The notes under the pieces were generated by a model. The model was not told where the DNA came from. It saw only the letters and a list, made by a program, of their open reading frames with translations, and searched no databases. Positions 42,324 to 51,034 of a stretch of DNA of 64,000 nucleotides are shown here, piece after piece. The stretch covers positions 1 to 64,000 of the forward strand of contig NZ_VCAO01000003.1 in assembly GCF_005884405.1 (NCBI RefSeq). Direction: 5' to 3'. Position numbers and translations under genes: made by a program. Every line of letters starts with the position of its first letter. The first letter of the stretch is position 1. This DNA is from Qipengyuania marisflavi. GTDB lineage: Bacteria; Pseudomonadota; Alphaproteobacteria; Sphingomonadales; Sphingomonadaceae.

Positions 42324-43910
42324 ATGGATGAGTTCGACGTAATCGTGGTCGGCAGCGGCAGCGCGGGCAGCGCGGCTGCAGGACGGCTGGCGGAAGCGGG
42401 CAAGAGCGTGTGTTTGCTGGAGGCTGGCGGGCGCAACGAACATATGTTCACCCGCACACCGGGCCTGCTGGCGATGATGCCGAAGAAAAGCCTCTATGAA
42501 TTCGATACCGAACCGATGGAGGGACTTGGCGGGCGTGTCGGCTTCCAGCCGCGGGGGCGCGGATTGGGCGGATCGAGCGCAACCAATGGCATGGTCTATA
42601 TTCGCGGCAATTCCTGGGATTATGACAATTGGGCTGCGCTGGGCTGCACGGGCTGGGCTTGGGACGATGTGCTGCCGGTGTTCAAACGGGCAGAAGATAA
42701 CCAGCGCGGGGCCGATGCCTTTCATGGTGTCGGCGGGCCGCTGCATGTGCGCGAGCAAGTGTCGCCAAGCGCAGTGGGCGAAGCTTTTGTCGAGGCGGCA
42801 GGACGGCTCCAGCTGCCGCTGAACGATGACTTCAACGGCCCGCGCCAAGAGGGCTTCGGCCTGTATCAGGTAACCCAGAACAATGGCGAGCGCTGGTCTT
42901 CCGCGCGCGCTTTCGTGCATCCCAATGAAGGGCGCGAGAATTTGCACCTGCGGACCGATGCGCTGGTGGAAAAGATCATCATCGAGGCCGGGCGCGCGGT
43001 GGGTGTGCAGGTACGGCGCGGCAAAAAGGTGGAGACGCTGCGCGCGCGCGGCGGCGTGGTGCTGTCAGCGGGAGCCTTCGGATCGCCGCAAATCCTGATG
43101 CTGTCGGGCATCGGCCCCCGCGGGCAATTGCAGGAACACGGCATCGAATGCCTGATCGATAAGCCTGCCGTGGGCGACGACCTGCAGGACCATTGCGATT
43201 ATATCGTCGGCTATGATCTGGATGATCCATCGCTGTTTGGCGGCTCGCTGAAAACCGTGCTCCGTGTTGCGCAAGCCTTTGTCGAGCATCGCCGTCACCG
43301 CACCGGGATGCTGACCACCAATTATGCCGAAAGCGGCGGCTTTGTGACACTGGGCAAGAATGCCCCCGCGCCCGATATCCAATATCACTTCATCCGCGCG
43401 ATCATCCAGAACCACGGCCGCGACAAGGTGGCGGAACGTGGGTTCTCGCTCCATGCATGCGTGCTGCGGCCTGAAAGTCGCGGCTGGGTCAAACTGGCCA
43501 GCGCGGACCCCGCCGCTGCGCCTGCCATCAATCCCAATTTCCTGTCCGACCAGCGCGATATGGACTTGCTGAAGGAAGGCGCGCGGCTGATGAACCGGAT
43601 TGCGCAGACCCCGCCGCTGTCCGATCTTGGCGCGCGCGACCGGACGCCTGTCGACTATGATGACGATGCCGCGCTGGAGGCCCGCATTCGCGAGGTTTCG
43701 GACACGATTTACCACCCGGTCGGCACCTGCCGCATGGGCAGCGACGATGCCAGCGTGGTCGATCCCCGGCTCAAGGTGCGCGGCGTGGACGGTTTGTGGG
43801 TAGCTGATGCCAGCATCATGCCGCGGCTGGTTTCGGGCAATACCAACGCCCCCAGCATCATGATCGGCGAACGCTGTGCGGGCTTTGTGACCGAGGCGCT
43901 TGCTGGATAA
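42324..43910 (+). CDS. GMC-family FAD-dependent oxidoreductase (choline dehydrogenase-like)
   Basis: A 528-residue flavoenzyme. It opens with the FAD motif [19 protein letters not shown] (about 6-24), continues with [18 protein letters not shown] (GMC signature 1) and [16 protein letters not shown] (signature 2), and ends with the catalytic HPVGTCRMG and the [14 protein letters not shown] tail. The alcohol substrate is unknown; no betaine genes are near. AGAGGAATTGCA precedes the ATG. YkvA follows with an overlapping TTG start. Confidence 0.92.
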   Translation: MDEFDVIVVGSGSAGSAAAGRLAEAGKSVCLLEAGGRNEHMFTRTPGLLAMMPKKSLYEFDTEPMEGLGGRVGFQPRGRGLGGSSATNGMVYIRGNSWDYDNWAALGCTGWAWDDVLPVFKRAEDNQRGADAFHGVGGPLHVREQVSPSAVGEAFVEAAGRLQLPLNDDFNGPRQEGFGLYQVTQNNGERWSSARAFVHPNEGRENLHLRTDALVEKIIIEAGRAVGVQVRRGKKVETLRARGGVVLSAGAFGSPQILMLSGIGPRGQLQEHGIECLIDKPAVGDDLQDHCDYIVGYDLDDPSLFGGSLKTVLRVAQAFVEHRRHRTGMLTTNYAESGGFVTLGKNAPAPDIQYHFIRAIIQNHGRDKVAERGFSLHACVLRPESRGWVKLASADPAAAPAINPNFLSDQRDMDLLKEGARLMNRIAQTPPLSDLGARDRTPVDYDDDAALEARIREVSDTIYHPVGTCRMGSDDASVVDPRLKVRGVDGLWVADASIMPRLVSGNTNAPSIMIGERCAGFVTEALAG

Positions 43911-44268
43911 GCTGAAACTGTGGGCACTAGCCCTCAAACGCGACGCGATCGCGCTGTATATCGCTGCGCGCGACCGGCGCACGCCAATGGCGGCGCGGCT
44001 GCTGGCGGCGGCCACGGCGGCCTATGCGCTCAGCCCGATCGACCTGATCCCCGATTTCATTCCCGTGCTGGGCTTGCTCGACGATCTGATCATTGTGCCG
44101 CTGGGTATCTGGCTGGTGATCAAACTGATCCCTGCCGAACTTATGGCCTCCTACCGCGAGCAGGCAGCACGCTTTGCCGACCGCCCGACCTCGACCGCAG
44201 GCGCGGTGTTCGTAATTGCGTTGTGGCTGCTGTCTGCCGCGATTTTAGGGCTGGTGTTCCTGCGATAA
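43900..44268 (+). CDS. YkvA-like DUF1232 membrane protein
   Basis: A 122-residue membrane protein. The signature [31 protein letters not shown] contains the family [11 protein letters not shown] and D-D motifs (about 42-72). One further helix closes the protein. The start is a TTG at 43900, 11 bases inside the GMC gene; no better start exists before the conserved region. Function unknown. Confidence 0.82.
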   Translation: MLDKLKLWALALKRDAIALYIAARDRRTPMAARLLAAATAAYALSPIDLIPDFIPVLGLLDDLIIVPLGIWLVIKLIPAELMASYREQAARFADRPTSTAGAVFVIALWLLSAAILGLVFLR

Positions 44269-44273
44269 AGGAA

Positions 44274-44300
44274 GGGGGCCGAAGCTCGTGCCCCGCCCCC
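44274..44300. terminator. Possible bidirectional terminator hairpin
   Basis: GGGGGC at 44274-44279 and GCCCCC at 44295-44300 can pair between the convergent YkvA and TonB-receptor genes. There is no T-run on either side, so it is a weak candidate. Confidence 0.3.
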
Positions 44301-44322
44301 CTCCAGACCCGTCCAGGGCGTG

Positions 44323-46728
44323 TCAGAAGCTCTGGCGCACAGTGATCCCGTAAGTGCGCGGCGTGTTGACGCTATAGGCCAGCCGCGCCCGTCCGCCGCG
44401 TTCACGGTCAAAACTAAGCAGAGCGTTCTCGTCGAACAGATTGTTAACATAGCCGACCAGCGACAGCCCGCTGTCAAAGTCTACGCCCACGCTCATATTG
44501 ACCAGATCATAGGACGGCAGCAGCAGATCGACCGTAGTCGCCGCCGTGGCCGGAGCCCCGCCAAACGGCAGGCCATGCACGAAAGTACGCGGGTTGTTTT
44601 CCTGATCCGCAGGCTGCGTATAGCGCGTGCCGATATGGCTATACGTCGCCGAGATATAGGCATCCGCACTATCGCCGACGGGGAATTCATAGCTGCCCGA
44701 AGCCGAGACCTGGAACTTGGGTACCGACGGCAGGCGATTGCCTTCACGAATACCCGTGGCGGTAGTCAGCGCGCCGGGCAGCGTGGTGTCAAACTCGGCC
44801 TCAATCAGGCTTCCCGATACGCTGAGATCAAGCCCGGTAACAGGAGTGAAACCAAACTCGGCCTCCAAACCCATCGTATGCGCATCGGGCACGTTAAAGA
44901 CGATCCGCGAGGAACAGCTGCCCGCATCCAAGGTGACCTGCAGATTGCTGATGTCGTTATAGAAGCCTGCGACGTTGGCGTAGAAACCGCGACCACTAGC
45001 CTTGGCGCCGACTTCGTAATTCCACAGCGTTTCGTCATCATATGACTGGAACGAGCCAAACAGCGCCGCATCGGGGCCACCTGGAACACCGCCATCGCAG
45101 AGACGAATGTTAAGCGGATCGTTCACGCCGCCAAGCCGGAAGCCCTTCGACGCCTGCGCATTGAGGGTGACAGAATCGTTGATATCATAACTGAGCAGAA
45201 CGCGCGGGCTGAACCCGTCTGATGTCGTCTTGTCCCGGCGGTTATCGCCATTGGCAAACAACCCGCCCGAAATAAACCGGCGCTCTTCGACGAAGTCGTA
45301 ATAGCGCAGGCCCACGGTCACATCGAAGGCATCGGTGAGCGCGTAAGTGCCCTCGCCAAAAATTGCGATCTGCTTGATGTTGTAGGGCAAGTCGGCGTTG
45401 TATGGCGAATTGAGGTTGTCAAAGCCATTAGCGACCGCTGCCGAGGTTCCGGCCCCCAACGTCGCATCTGTCACCGCCGCATAGCCCGGCGTGGGCAGGC
45501 GCTGGCGATAGAAACGGTCGGTGGCCGAATAAAATCCGCCGAGAACCCATTGGAACGGACCGTCATAGTCCGAAGAGAACCGCAGTTCCTGCGTCAATGA
45601 TTGAACATCGGTGGTATCGCGCAAATTGGAAGGCAACAGCACGCCCGCATTCGGATAGCCTAGATCGACCGAGACTGAACCGGTCAGTGCGCTGGCATCG
45701 CGGCTCACCAGGATTTCGCGGTCGGTATAGGATGTTACTGAGGTAATGACGATATTGTCGAGCGCCGCCTCAACCACCAGATCGGCGATCCAGGTTTCGT
45801 CCTCGAACCCTTCGCGCAACAACAGATATTGCTCGCGCTCGTCGAAGTTCACCTGCGGGCGAGTAGTGGTGAAATCGTTGGCGTAAAGATTGTAGATGTC
45901 CTGCCGATTGAAGCCGTTGCTGCGGACCTTCTGATAAATGATTCGCGGCGTGATGCTGACATCGGGGCTGGCCTCGAACCGCACCGCGATACGGCCGCCA
46001 TAACGCTCGCCATCATTGACATCTTCACCGCCAGCCGGGCCGATCGCGTTGATGAAGCCGCCATATTGTGTGTAATACCCAACCGCGCGGATCGCCGCGT
46101 TTCCGGTGAGCGGGACATTGACTGCCCCTTTGAGGTGATAGCCAAAATCATCGCCATCCACGAGATTGACATTGGCCTCGACCAGACCCTCGGTCACACC
46201 CATGATCGGCTGATTGGTGATGTAACGGATCGTGCCGCCGACAGAGCCTGAACCGAACAGCGTGCCCTGCGGACCGCGCAGCGTCTCAACCCGGTTGAGA
46301 TCGAACAGGTCAAGATCGGGTGTGAATAGCGACAGCGAGATCACAGATTCGTCGAGATAGACGCCAACCTGTTCCTTCACGCCCGGCTGGTCACGCACAA
46401 CCTGGCCCGCCGACACACCGCGTACCGACACCTGGCTCTGGCCGGGGCCGAGGTTCTGTACCGACAGGCCCGCCACATTGCGCGACAGATCTTCTAGCGT
46501 TCCGGCACCCGATTTCTGAATGTCTTCCTGAGTCTGCGCATTGATCGAGAAAGGCACGTCCTGGATCGTCGAATCGCGCTTGGTCGCGGTCACGATAATG
46601 ACATTTTCGTCGACTCTTTCGGCATCGGCCTCCTGTGCCAAGACAGGGGTTGCAGTCACCGCCATCGCGCTGGCACCCAACAGGGCGGCGCGGATGGTAA
46701 AGCGGCAAAGTGTCGGAGCGTTTGTCAT
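44323..46728 (-). CDS. TonB-dependent receptor
   Basis: An 801-residue outer-membrane receptor. The signal peptide ends ATPVLAQ, then the TonB box region ENVIIVTATKRD, the plug with DVPFSINAQTQEDIQKSG and RVETLRGPQGTLFGSGSVGG, and a 22-strand-like barrel ending in YGITVRQSF. The long extracellular loops are variable. Sphingomonads carry many such receptors for iron complexes or sugar oligomers; no ligand can be inferred here. GAGGAGGAAACT precedes the ATG at 46728. Confidence 0.93.
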   Translation of the reverse strand: MTNAPTLCRFTIRAALLGASAMAVTATPVLAQEADAERVDENVIIVTATKRDSTIQDVPFSINAQTQEDIQKSGAGTLEDLSRNVAGLSVQNLGPGQSQVSVRGVSAGQVVRDQPGVKEQVGVYLDESVISLSLFTPDLDLFDLNRVETLRGPQGTLFGSGSVGGTIRYITNQPIMGVTEGLVEANVNLVDGDDFGYHLKGAVNVPLTGNAAIRAVGYYTQYGGFINAIGPAGGEDVNDGERYGGRIAVRFEASPDVSITPRIIYQKVRSNGFNRQDIYNLYANDFTTTRPQVNFDEREQYLLLREGFEDETWIADLVVEAALDNIVITSVTSYTDREILVSRDASALTGSVSVDLGYPNAGVLLPSNLRDTTDVQSLTQELRFSSDYDGPFQWVLGGFYSATDRFYRQRLPTPGYAAVTDATLGAGTSAAVANGFDNLNSPYNADLPYNIKQIAIFGEGTYALTDAFDVTVGLRYYDFVEERRFISGGLFANGDNRRDKTTSDGFSPRVLLSYDINDSVTLNAQASKGFRLGGVNDPLNIRLCDGGVPGGPDAALFGSFQSYDDETLWNYEVGAKASGRGFYANVAGFYNDISNLQVTLDAGSCSSRIVFNVPDAHTMGLEAEFGFTPVTGLDLSVSGSLIEAEFDTTLPGALTTATGIREGNRLPSVPKFQVSASGSYEFPVGDSADAYISATYSHIGTRYTQPADQENNPRTFVHGLPFGGAPATAATTVDLLLPSYDLVNMSVGVDFDSGLSLVGYVNNLFDENALLSFDRERGGRARLAYSVNTPRTYGITVRQSF

Positions 46729-46869
46729 AGTTTCCTCCTCGATCACCCTGACCGTGCGGCCAAGGGAACGCGATTGTGAATCCTCATCACGCGGCTGGCA
46801 ATCCATGAACCAGAAAGAACTGTGTCATTTCATATAGTGTGTCACCTGCCTGCCACACCGCACTTTGCC

Positions 46870-46904
46870 AAAAAAGGGGCCGGACCCGCTATGGAATCCG
46901 GCCC
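46870..46904 (-). terminator. Terminator of the glnK-amtB operon
   Basis: On the minus strand GGGCCGGA (46904-46897) pairs with TCCGGCCC (46884-46877), then comes CTTTTTT (46876-46870). It lies 87 bases past the amtB stop. Confidence 0.8.
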
Positions 46905-46937
46905 TTAAAAGGTGTGTTCGCAGGTGGAACATGGGGA

Positions 46938-46978
46938 GGCGGGGCCGCCGAGGAGAGAGTAAAATTGGCGGCCCCGCC
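46938..46978. repeat. 12-base inverted repeat just after amtB
   Basis: GGCGGGGCCGCC at 46938-46949 and GGCGGCCCCGCC at 46967-46978 are perfectly complementary over 12 bases, with a 17-base loop. It lacks a T-run. It sits between the amtB stop and the true terminator and may stabilise the mRNA 3' end or act as a protein-binding palindrome. Confidence 0.6.
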
Positions 46979-46990
46979 AAACTGGTTGGG

Positions 46991-48337
46991 TCAATAATTG
47001 TAAGCGCGCTCGCCATGCTCTCCCAGATCGAGACCTTCGCGCTCAACTTCTTCGGAAACCCGCAGGCCAGTGGCCAGCCGGGCGATGGTGAAGGCGATGA
47101 ACGAACCGGCGGCGGCCCAGACAATTACAATCGCGACCGCGATCACCTGCGTCAGCAACTGCGCGCCAAGATCGTAATCATCACCGGCAATCTGGGCATA
47201 AGTGAAGGCCGTGCCGATCGAGCCGACGATACCGCCGATCCCGTGAATGCCAAAGGCATCCAGCGAATCGTCCAGCTTCAGTCTCGGCTTCACCGACACC
47301 ACGAACAGCGCGCAGATGACCGCCGCAGCCGCGCCCAGCACAATCGCGCCGAACGGACCCGCATTGCCCGCCGCCGGAGTGACTGCGACCAGACCGGCGA
47401 TGGCACCCGAACAGGCCCCCAGCAGCGATCCCTTATGGCCCAGTGCCCGCTCGGTCAGCATCCAGAACAGCACGCCTGATGCGGTGGCGACAAAGGTGTT
47501 GATCAGCGCCAGTCCGGCCGAACCATTGGCCTCCAGCGCGCTGCCTGCATTAAAGCCGAACCAGCCCACCCACAGCAGCCCGGTGCCGATTAGCGTCATG
47601 ACCAGCGAATGCGGGGCCATCACGTCCTTTTTATAACCAAGACGCGGCCCCAGCAGCATGGCCCCGACCAGCGCGGACACACCCGCATTGATGTGGACCA
47701 CCGTGCCGCCCGCAAAGTCCAGCGCGGCAGGTTCCCAATTGAACAACAGGCCATTGCCCGCCCACACCATATGCGCGACCGGGAAATAGACGATGGTCAG
47801 CCACACGGCTGCAAAGATCATCAGCGCGCTGAATTTCAGCCGCTCGACCAGTCCGCCGACCACCAGGCTCACGGTGATCGCGGCAAAGGTCATCTGAAAA
47901 GCGATGAAGACATATTCCGGGATCTCCACCCCATCGGTGAAGGTTGCCACGGTGCTGTCAGCGGTCACACCGCTGAGGAAGGCTTTGCCGAAGCCGGAGA
48001 TGAAAGCATTGCCGCCATCACCAAAGGCCATCGTGTAGCCGTAAGTGACCCAGATGATCATGGCCAGGCTGGCCACCGCGATGATCTGGGTGAGCACCGA
48101 GAGCATATTCTTGGTGCGGACCAGACCGCCGTAAAACAGCGCAAGTCCGGGCACGATCATGGCCATGACCAAGACGGTTGCCACCATCATCCATGCAGTG
48201 TCGCCCTTGTCGACAGTGGCTACCACCGCATCGGCAGCAGCCGGGACGGCATCCTGAGCCAAGGCTACGGCGGGCGCGAAAAGCGCAAGGCTGGCGGCGC
48301 CTGCGCGGGTGCCGACGCGTGTGAAAGTTCGAAACAT
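46991..48337 (-). CDS. amtB: Ammonium transporter AmtB
   Basis: A 448-residue ammonium channel with a cleaved signal peptide (LALFAPAVALAQ) and eleven transmembrane helices. Typical segments are LALFYGGLVRTKNMLSVL, VIHINAGVSALVGA (written VVHINAGVSALVGA), HSLVMTLIGTGLLWVGWFGFN with the first pore His, and DAFGIHGIGGIVG with the second. The start at 48337 is supported by GAGGGA; an ATG at 48358 is possible. It follows glnK by about 30 bases in the same operon. Confidence 0.96.
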   Translation of the reverse strand: MFRTFTRVGTRAGAASLALFAPAVALAQDAVPAAADAVVATVDKGDTAWMMVATVLVMAMIVPGLALFYGGLVRTKNMLSVLTQIIAVASLAMIIWVTYGYTMAFGDGGNAFISGFGKAFLSGVTADSTVATFTDGVEIPEYVFIAFQMTFAAITVSLVVGGLVERLKFSALMIFAAVWLTIVYFPVAHMVWAGNGLLFNWEPAALDFAGGTVVHINAGVSALVGAMLLGPRLGYKKDVMAPHSLVMTLIGTGLLWVGWFGFNAGSALEANGSAGLALINTFVATASGVLFWMLTERALGHKGSLLGACSGAIAGLVAVTPAAGNAGPFGAIVLGAAAAVICALFVVSVKPRLKLDDSLDAFGIHGIGGIVGSIGTAFTYAQIAGDDYDLGAQLLTQVIAVAIVIVWAAAGSFIAFTIARLATGLRVSEEVEREGLDLGEHGERAYNY

Positions 48338-48369
48338 TGTGGAATCCCTCTTGTCCATCGAAGCGCGCC

Positions 48370-48708
48370 TCACAGCGCGGTGTCGCCGGTTTCACCGGTG
48401 CGGATGCGCGTCACTTCGGCCAGTTCGAGCACGAATATCTTGCCGTCGCCGATGGCCGACGTGCTGGCGGCTTGCTGGATCGTTTCGACCGCCTGCGCCG
48501 CCAGATCATCAGGCACCGCCACTTCCAGCTTCACCTTGGGCAGCATGTTGGTCGAATATTCAGCCCCGCGATAAATTTCTGTCTGGCCTTTTTGTCGGCC
48601 GAAGCCTTTGACTTCGGACACGGTCATGCCCGCCACGCCAATGACGCCGAGCGCTTCGCGCACTTCGTCGAGCTTGAACGGTTTGATGACTGCGATGATG
48701 AATTTCAC
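48370..48708 (-). CDS. glnK: Nitrogen regulatory protein P-II (GlnK type)
   Basis: A 112-residue signal protein that blocks AmtB when nitrogen is plentiful. The N-terminus MKFIIAVIKPFKLDEVREAL is typical, the uridylylation tyrosine is Y51 in the T-loop (RGAEYSTN), and the B-loop and C-loop are GDGKIFVLELAEVTRIRTGE. ATP/ADP and 2-oxoglutarate set its state. It is expressed from a sigma-54 promoter with amtB. The linkage with amtB argues for GlnK rather than GlnB. Confidence 0.97.
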   Translation of the reverse strand: MKFIIAVIKPFKLDEVREALGVIGVAGMTVSEVKGFGRQKGQTEIYRGAEYSTNMLPKVKLEVAVPDDLAAQAVETIQQAASTSAIGDGKIFVLELAEVTRIRTGETGDTAL

Positions 48709-48758
48709 GCACGCCCCCTATTCCTGCGCCAGTCCCGAATGCTGACCTTCGCACCTGC

Positions 48759-48774
48759 AGCAATTTCCGTGCCA
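48759..48774 (-). promoter_or_regulatory. Sigma-54 promoter of glnK-amtB
   Basis: On the minus strand TGGCACGGAAATTGCT fits the consensus TGGCACR-N4-TTGCW without mismatch. The GC element is about 26 bases from the expected transcription start near 48747, and glnK starts at 48708. It implies control by NtrC and RpoN under nitrogen limitation. A possible enhancer palindrome GTGCAAGCGCAC lies 25-36 bases further upstream. Confidence 0.88.
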
Positions 48775-48848
48775 AGTGCGAGAGGAGGGGTGTCAGCGGT
48801 GCAAGCGCACTGTCAGGCAAGAATATTGCCCAAAAATTGGGCGCGTGC

Positions 48849-49559
48849 TTATTTTGTGCGCATTTCCAGTTCAGCAACGACCGGAAGATGATCCGATGCG
48901 GTCGCGGACAGCCGCGTGTGGTGCACATGCGCGCCGTGGCAATGCCAGTGCGGCGAGGCGACAATGCGGTCGAGATGCGCCACAGGTTGGCGGCTGGGAT
49001 AGCTTTTGCCCGGTGTGATCAATTGCCAGCCATCGGCAAATTCACGCATCGCGCCGGTGGTGCGGCCCCATTGGTTGAAATCGCCCATAATGATTGTCGG
49101 GCAATCCCCGTCGCAGCCATCGACAAACCCCAGCAGCGAGCGGATCTGCTCGCGCCGGCGCAGTCCCGACAGATCAAGATGCGTGCCCAGCACCCGGATC
49201 GGCTGGCCATGACAGACAATGTCGGCGCAGGCGGCACCGCGCGGCTCCAGCGTGGGCAAATCGACCGCATGGCAGTCCCCCACCAAAAACTCCCGCCGCA
49301 CCAGAATCGCATTGCCATGCCAGCCGATACTGCGCGGGCGCTTCGCCAGCTGCGCCACACGCCAGGGCGAATCATCAATCTCGGAGCGCGGAAGCACGCT
49401 GGCCCGCTCGCCAATCCGCCGGTCAGCTTCCTGTAGAGCAATCACATCGGCATCGATTTCGTGCAGCACTGCCATGATCCGTTCGGGATCGCGGCGGCGG
49501 TCCATGCCCACGGCCTTGTGAATATTGTAACTGGCGAATGTGAGTTGCACCCGTGTCAA
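48849..49559 (-). CDS. Endonuclease/exonuclease/phosphatase family protein
   Basis: A 236-residue metal-dependent hydrolase of the EEP superfamily. Seen are FASYNIHKAVG (N ligand), VIALQEADRRIGER (catalytic Glu), VLGTHLDLSGL, MGDFNQWGRTT and ATASDHLPVVAELE with the catalytic DH. Start TTG at 49559 overlaps the previous stop (TTGA); GTG 49550 is an alternative. DNA, phospholipid or other phosphoesters are possible substrates. No signal peptide is visible. Confidence 0.9.
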   Translation of the reverse strand: MTRVQLTFASYNIHKAVGMDRRRDPERIMAVLHEIDADVIALQEADRRIGERASVLPRSEIDDSPWRVAQLAKRPRSIGWHGNAILVRREFLVGDCHAVDLPTLEPRGAACADIVCHGQPIRVLGTHLDLSGLRRREQIRSLLGFVDGCDGDCPTIIMGDFNQWGRTTGAMREFADGWQLITPGKSYPSRQPVAHLDRIVASPHWHCHGAHVHHTRLSATASDHLPVVAELEMRTK

Positions 49560-50113
49560 TCGCCGCCAATGAAGCGGTCGGTGGGCCGGGTTGGCAAACC
49601 GTCAATGCTGGTGACGCGCGTTTCCATCTTTGTGACCCACTCATCGGGATCGGATTGCGCATGGGCTTTCTTGAGAGTCGCGCGCTCGTCACGATATTCC
49701 ATGAACGGCACACCCCAGCCGCAGCTGGTCTGGACGCTTTCAACCGCGATATCGAAAATCTGCCTGGTGCCCGGTAGCAGCGTGAAATGCTCTGCAAGGC
49801 CGGCCCATTCGGCATCCTGCGGCAACACCGCGCGCCCCTTGCCATAAATGCGTAGAATCAGCGCCGGGCGGTCAAAATTGCAGAACATCAGCGTGATCCG
49901 CCCATCGGCAGCCAGATGCGCATGGGTTTCATTCCCCGATCCGCCAAGGTCGAGATACGCCACCCTGTCCGGTGCAAGCACGCGGAAAGCGTCATAGCCC
50001 TTGGGGCTGAGGTTGATCCGCGCATCCGCCGCCGCCGTGGCCACGAAAAACACCGGCTGCTTCCCGATCATCTCTACGTGCCTGGCATCGAGCTGATCGG
50101 AAAAGTCGGCCAT
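49556..50113 (-). CDS. Pyridoxamine 5'-phosphate oxidase family protein
   Basis: A 185-residue split-barrel flavin-binding protein. PVFFVATAAADARINLSPKGYDAFRVL (about 20-46) and VAYLDLGGSGNETHAHLAADGRITLMFCNF are typical of PNPOx-like proteins that use FMN or F420, but the specific PdxH residues are not recognisable. Its start overlaps the stop of the alpha/beta hydrolase gene by one base (TGATG), and its own stop overlaps the exonuclease gene. Substrate unknown. Confidence 0.87.
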   Translation of the reverse strand: MADFSDQLDARHVEMIGKQPVFFVATAAADARINLSPKGYDAFRVLAPDRVAYLDLGGSGNETHAHLAADGRITLMFCNFDRPALILRIYGKGRAVLPQDAEWAGLAEHFTLLPGTRQIFDIAVESVQTSCGWGVPFMEYRDERATLKKAHAQSDPDEWVTKMETRVTSIDGLPTRPTDRFIGGD

Positions 50114-50997
50114 CAGAGAAATTCCCCAATCGTTTTCATAAACAGGTCAAACTGGTCGTGATGCAGCCAGTGACCGGCCCTGGCGAATTCCACCACGCGG
50201 GCGTTGGCGAAATGATCCAGCCGCCCGTCACCCTCGGGGTTCGATGCCCAGCTGTCCGCGCCATACAGCAGCAGCGTCGGCGCCGTAATCGCACCCCAGG
50301 TCTGATGAAGGAATTCATCCGCAATATCCTCGACCGGCCAGACGTTGAGATGCGGGTCAAATTTCCAGCTGAAGGTGCCGTCTTCATTGCGGTTGACGCC
50401 GTGAATGGTCAGATGCCGCGCCTGCGCCTGCGTGAGGTAACTGTTCTCCTCGATCATCCGCGCAAAGGCATCCTCGATGCTGGCATATTTGCGCGGAGTG
50501 CGGCCCGATGCGGCGCGTTTCTTGCCGATCCATTCGTTCAGCCGCTGGGGATAGGGTACTGCGCGTTCTTCCGCCTGCCGCGACGGGCTGGGGCCAAGCC
50601 CTTCGATCGCCACGATCTTGCGCACCGTCTCGGGAAACGTCCCGGCATAGCGCAGCGACACATTGCCGCCCATCGAATGGCTGACAATCGTGACCGGCCC
50701 CACGCCCAGCTGATGCACCAGCTGCGCCAGATCATAGACCATGTCGTTCGACTGATAATTGCCATCGCTAACCCAGTCGCTGTCACCGTGCCCGCGGTGA
50801 TCCATCGCCACCACATGCCAGTCTTCGCGCAGCTGCTCTGCCACCCAATCCCAGCTGCGCGCATGATCGCGCCCGCCGTGGACCAGAACCAGCGGCGGTT
50901 TCTCGCGCCCCTCTGCATCGAATTGGCCCCAATCGAGATAATGCAGCCTCAGCCGCTGCGAGATAAAGGTCTGCGAAGTCGGTCCGGCGCGCATCAT
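50113..50997 (-). CDS. Alpha/beta hydrolase
   Basis: A 294-residue alpha/beta hydrolase. The oxyanion motif is LVLVHGGRDHARSW (about 35-48), the nucleophile elbow SHSMGGNVS near 112 with Ser in G-x-S-x-G-like spacing, the acid probably in LLLYGADSW and the catalytic His in AGHWLHHDQ near 280. It is the first gene of a three-gene overlapping run. Esters or epoxides are possible substrates. Confidence 0.9.
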   Translation of the reverse strand: MMRAGPTSQTFISQRLRLHYLDWGQFDAEGREKPPLVLVHGGRDHARSWDWVAEQLREDWHVVAMDHRGHGDSDWVSDGNYQSNDMVYDLAQLVHQLGVGPVTIVSHSMGGNVSLRYAGTFPETVRKIVAIEGLGPSPSRQAEERAVPYPQRLNEWIGKKRAASGRTPRKYASIEDAFARMIEENSYLTQAQARHLTIHGVNRNEDGTFSWKFDPHLNVWPVEDIADEFLHQTWGAITAPTLLLYGADSWASNPEGDGRLDHFANARVVEFARAGHWLHHDQFDLFMKTIGEFL

Positions 50998-51034
50998 GGC
51001 GCCCCCATGCGCAAATCCGCGCCCGCCCGCAAGC

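Noticed and set aside
48795-48812. GTGC/GCAC palindrome upstream of the sigma-54 promoter, considered as an NtrC site
   Set aside because: The half-site order is reversed relative to the usual NtrC consensus (GCAC...GTGC), so it was mentioned only as a weak candidate.
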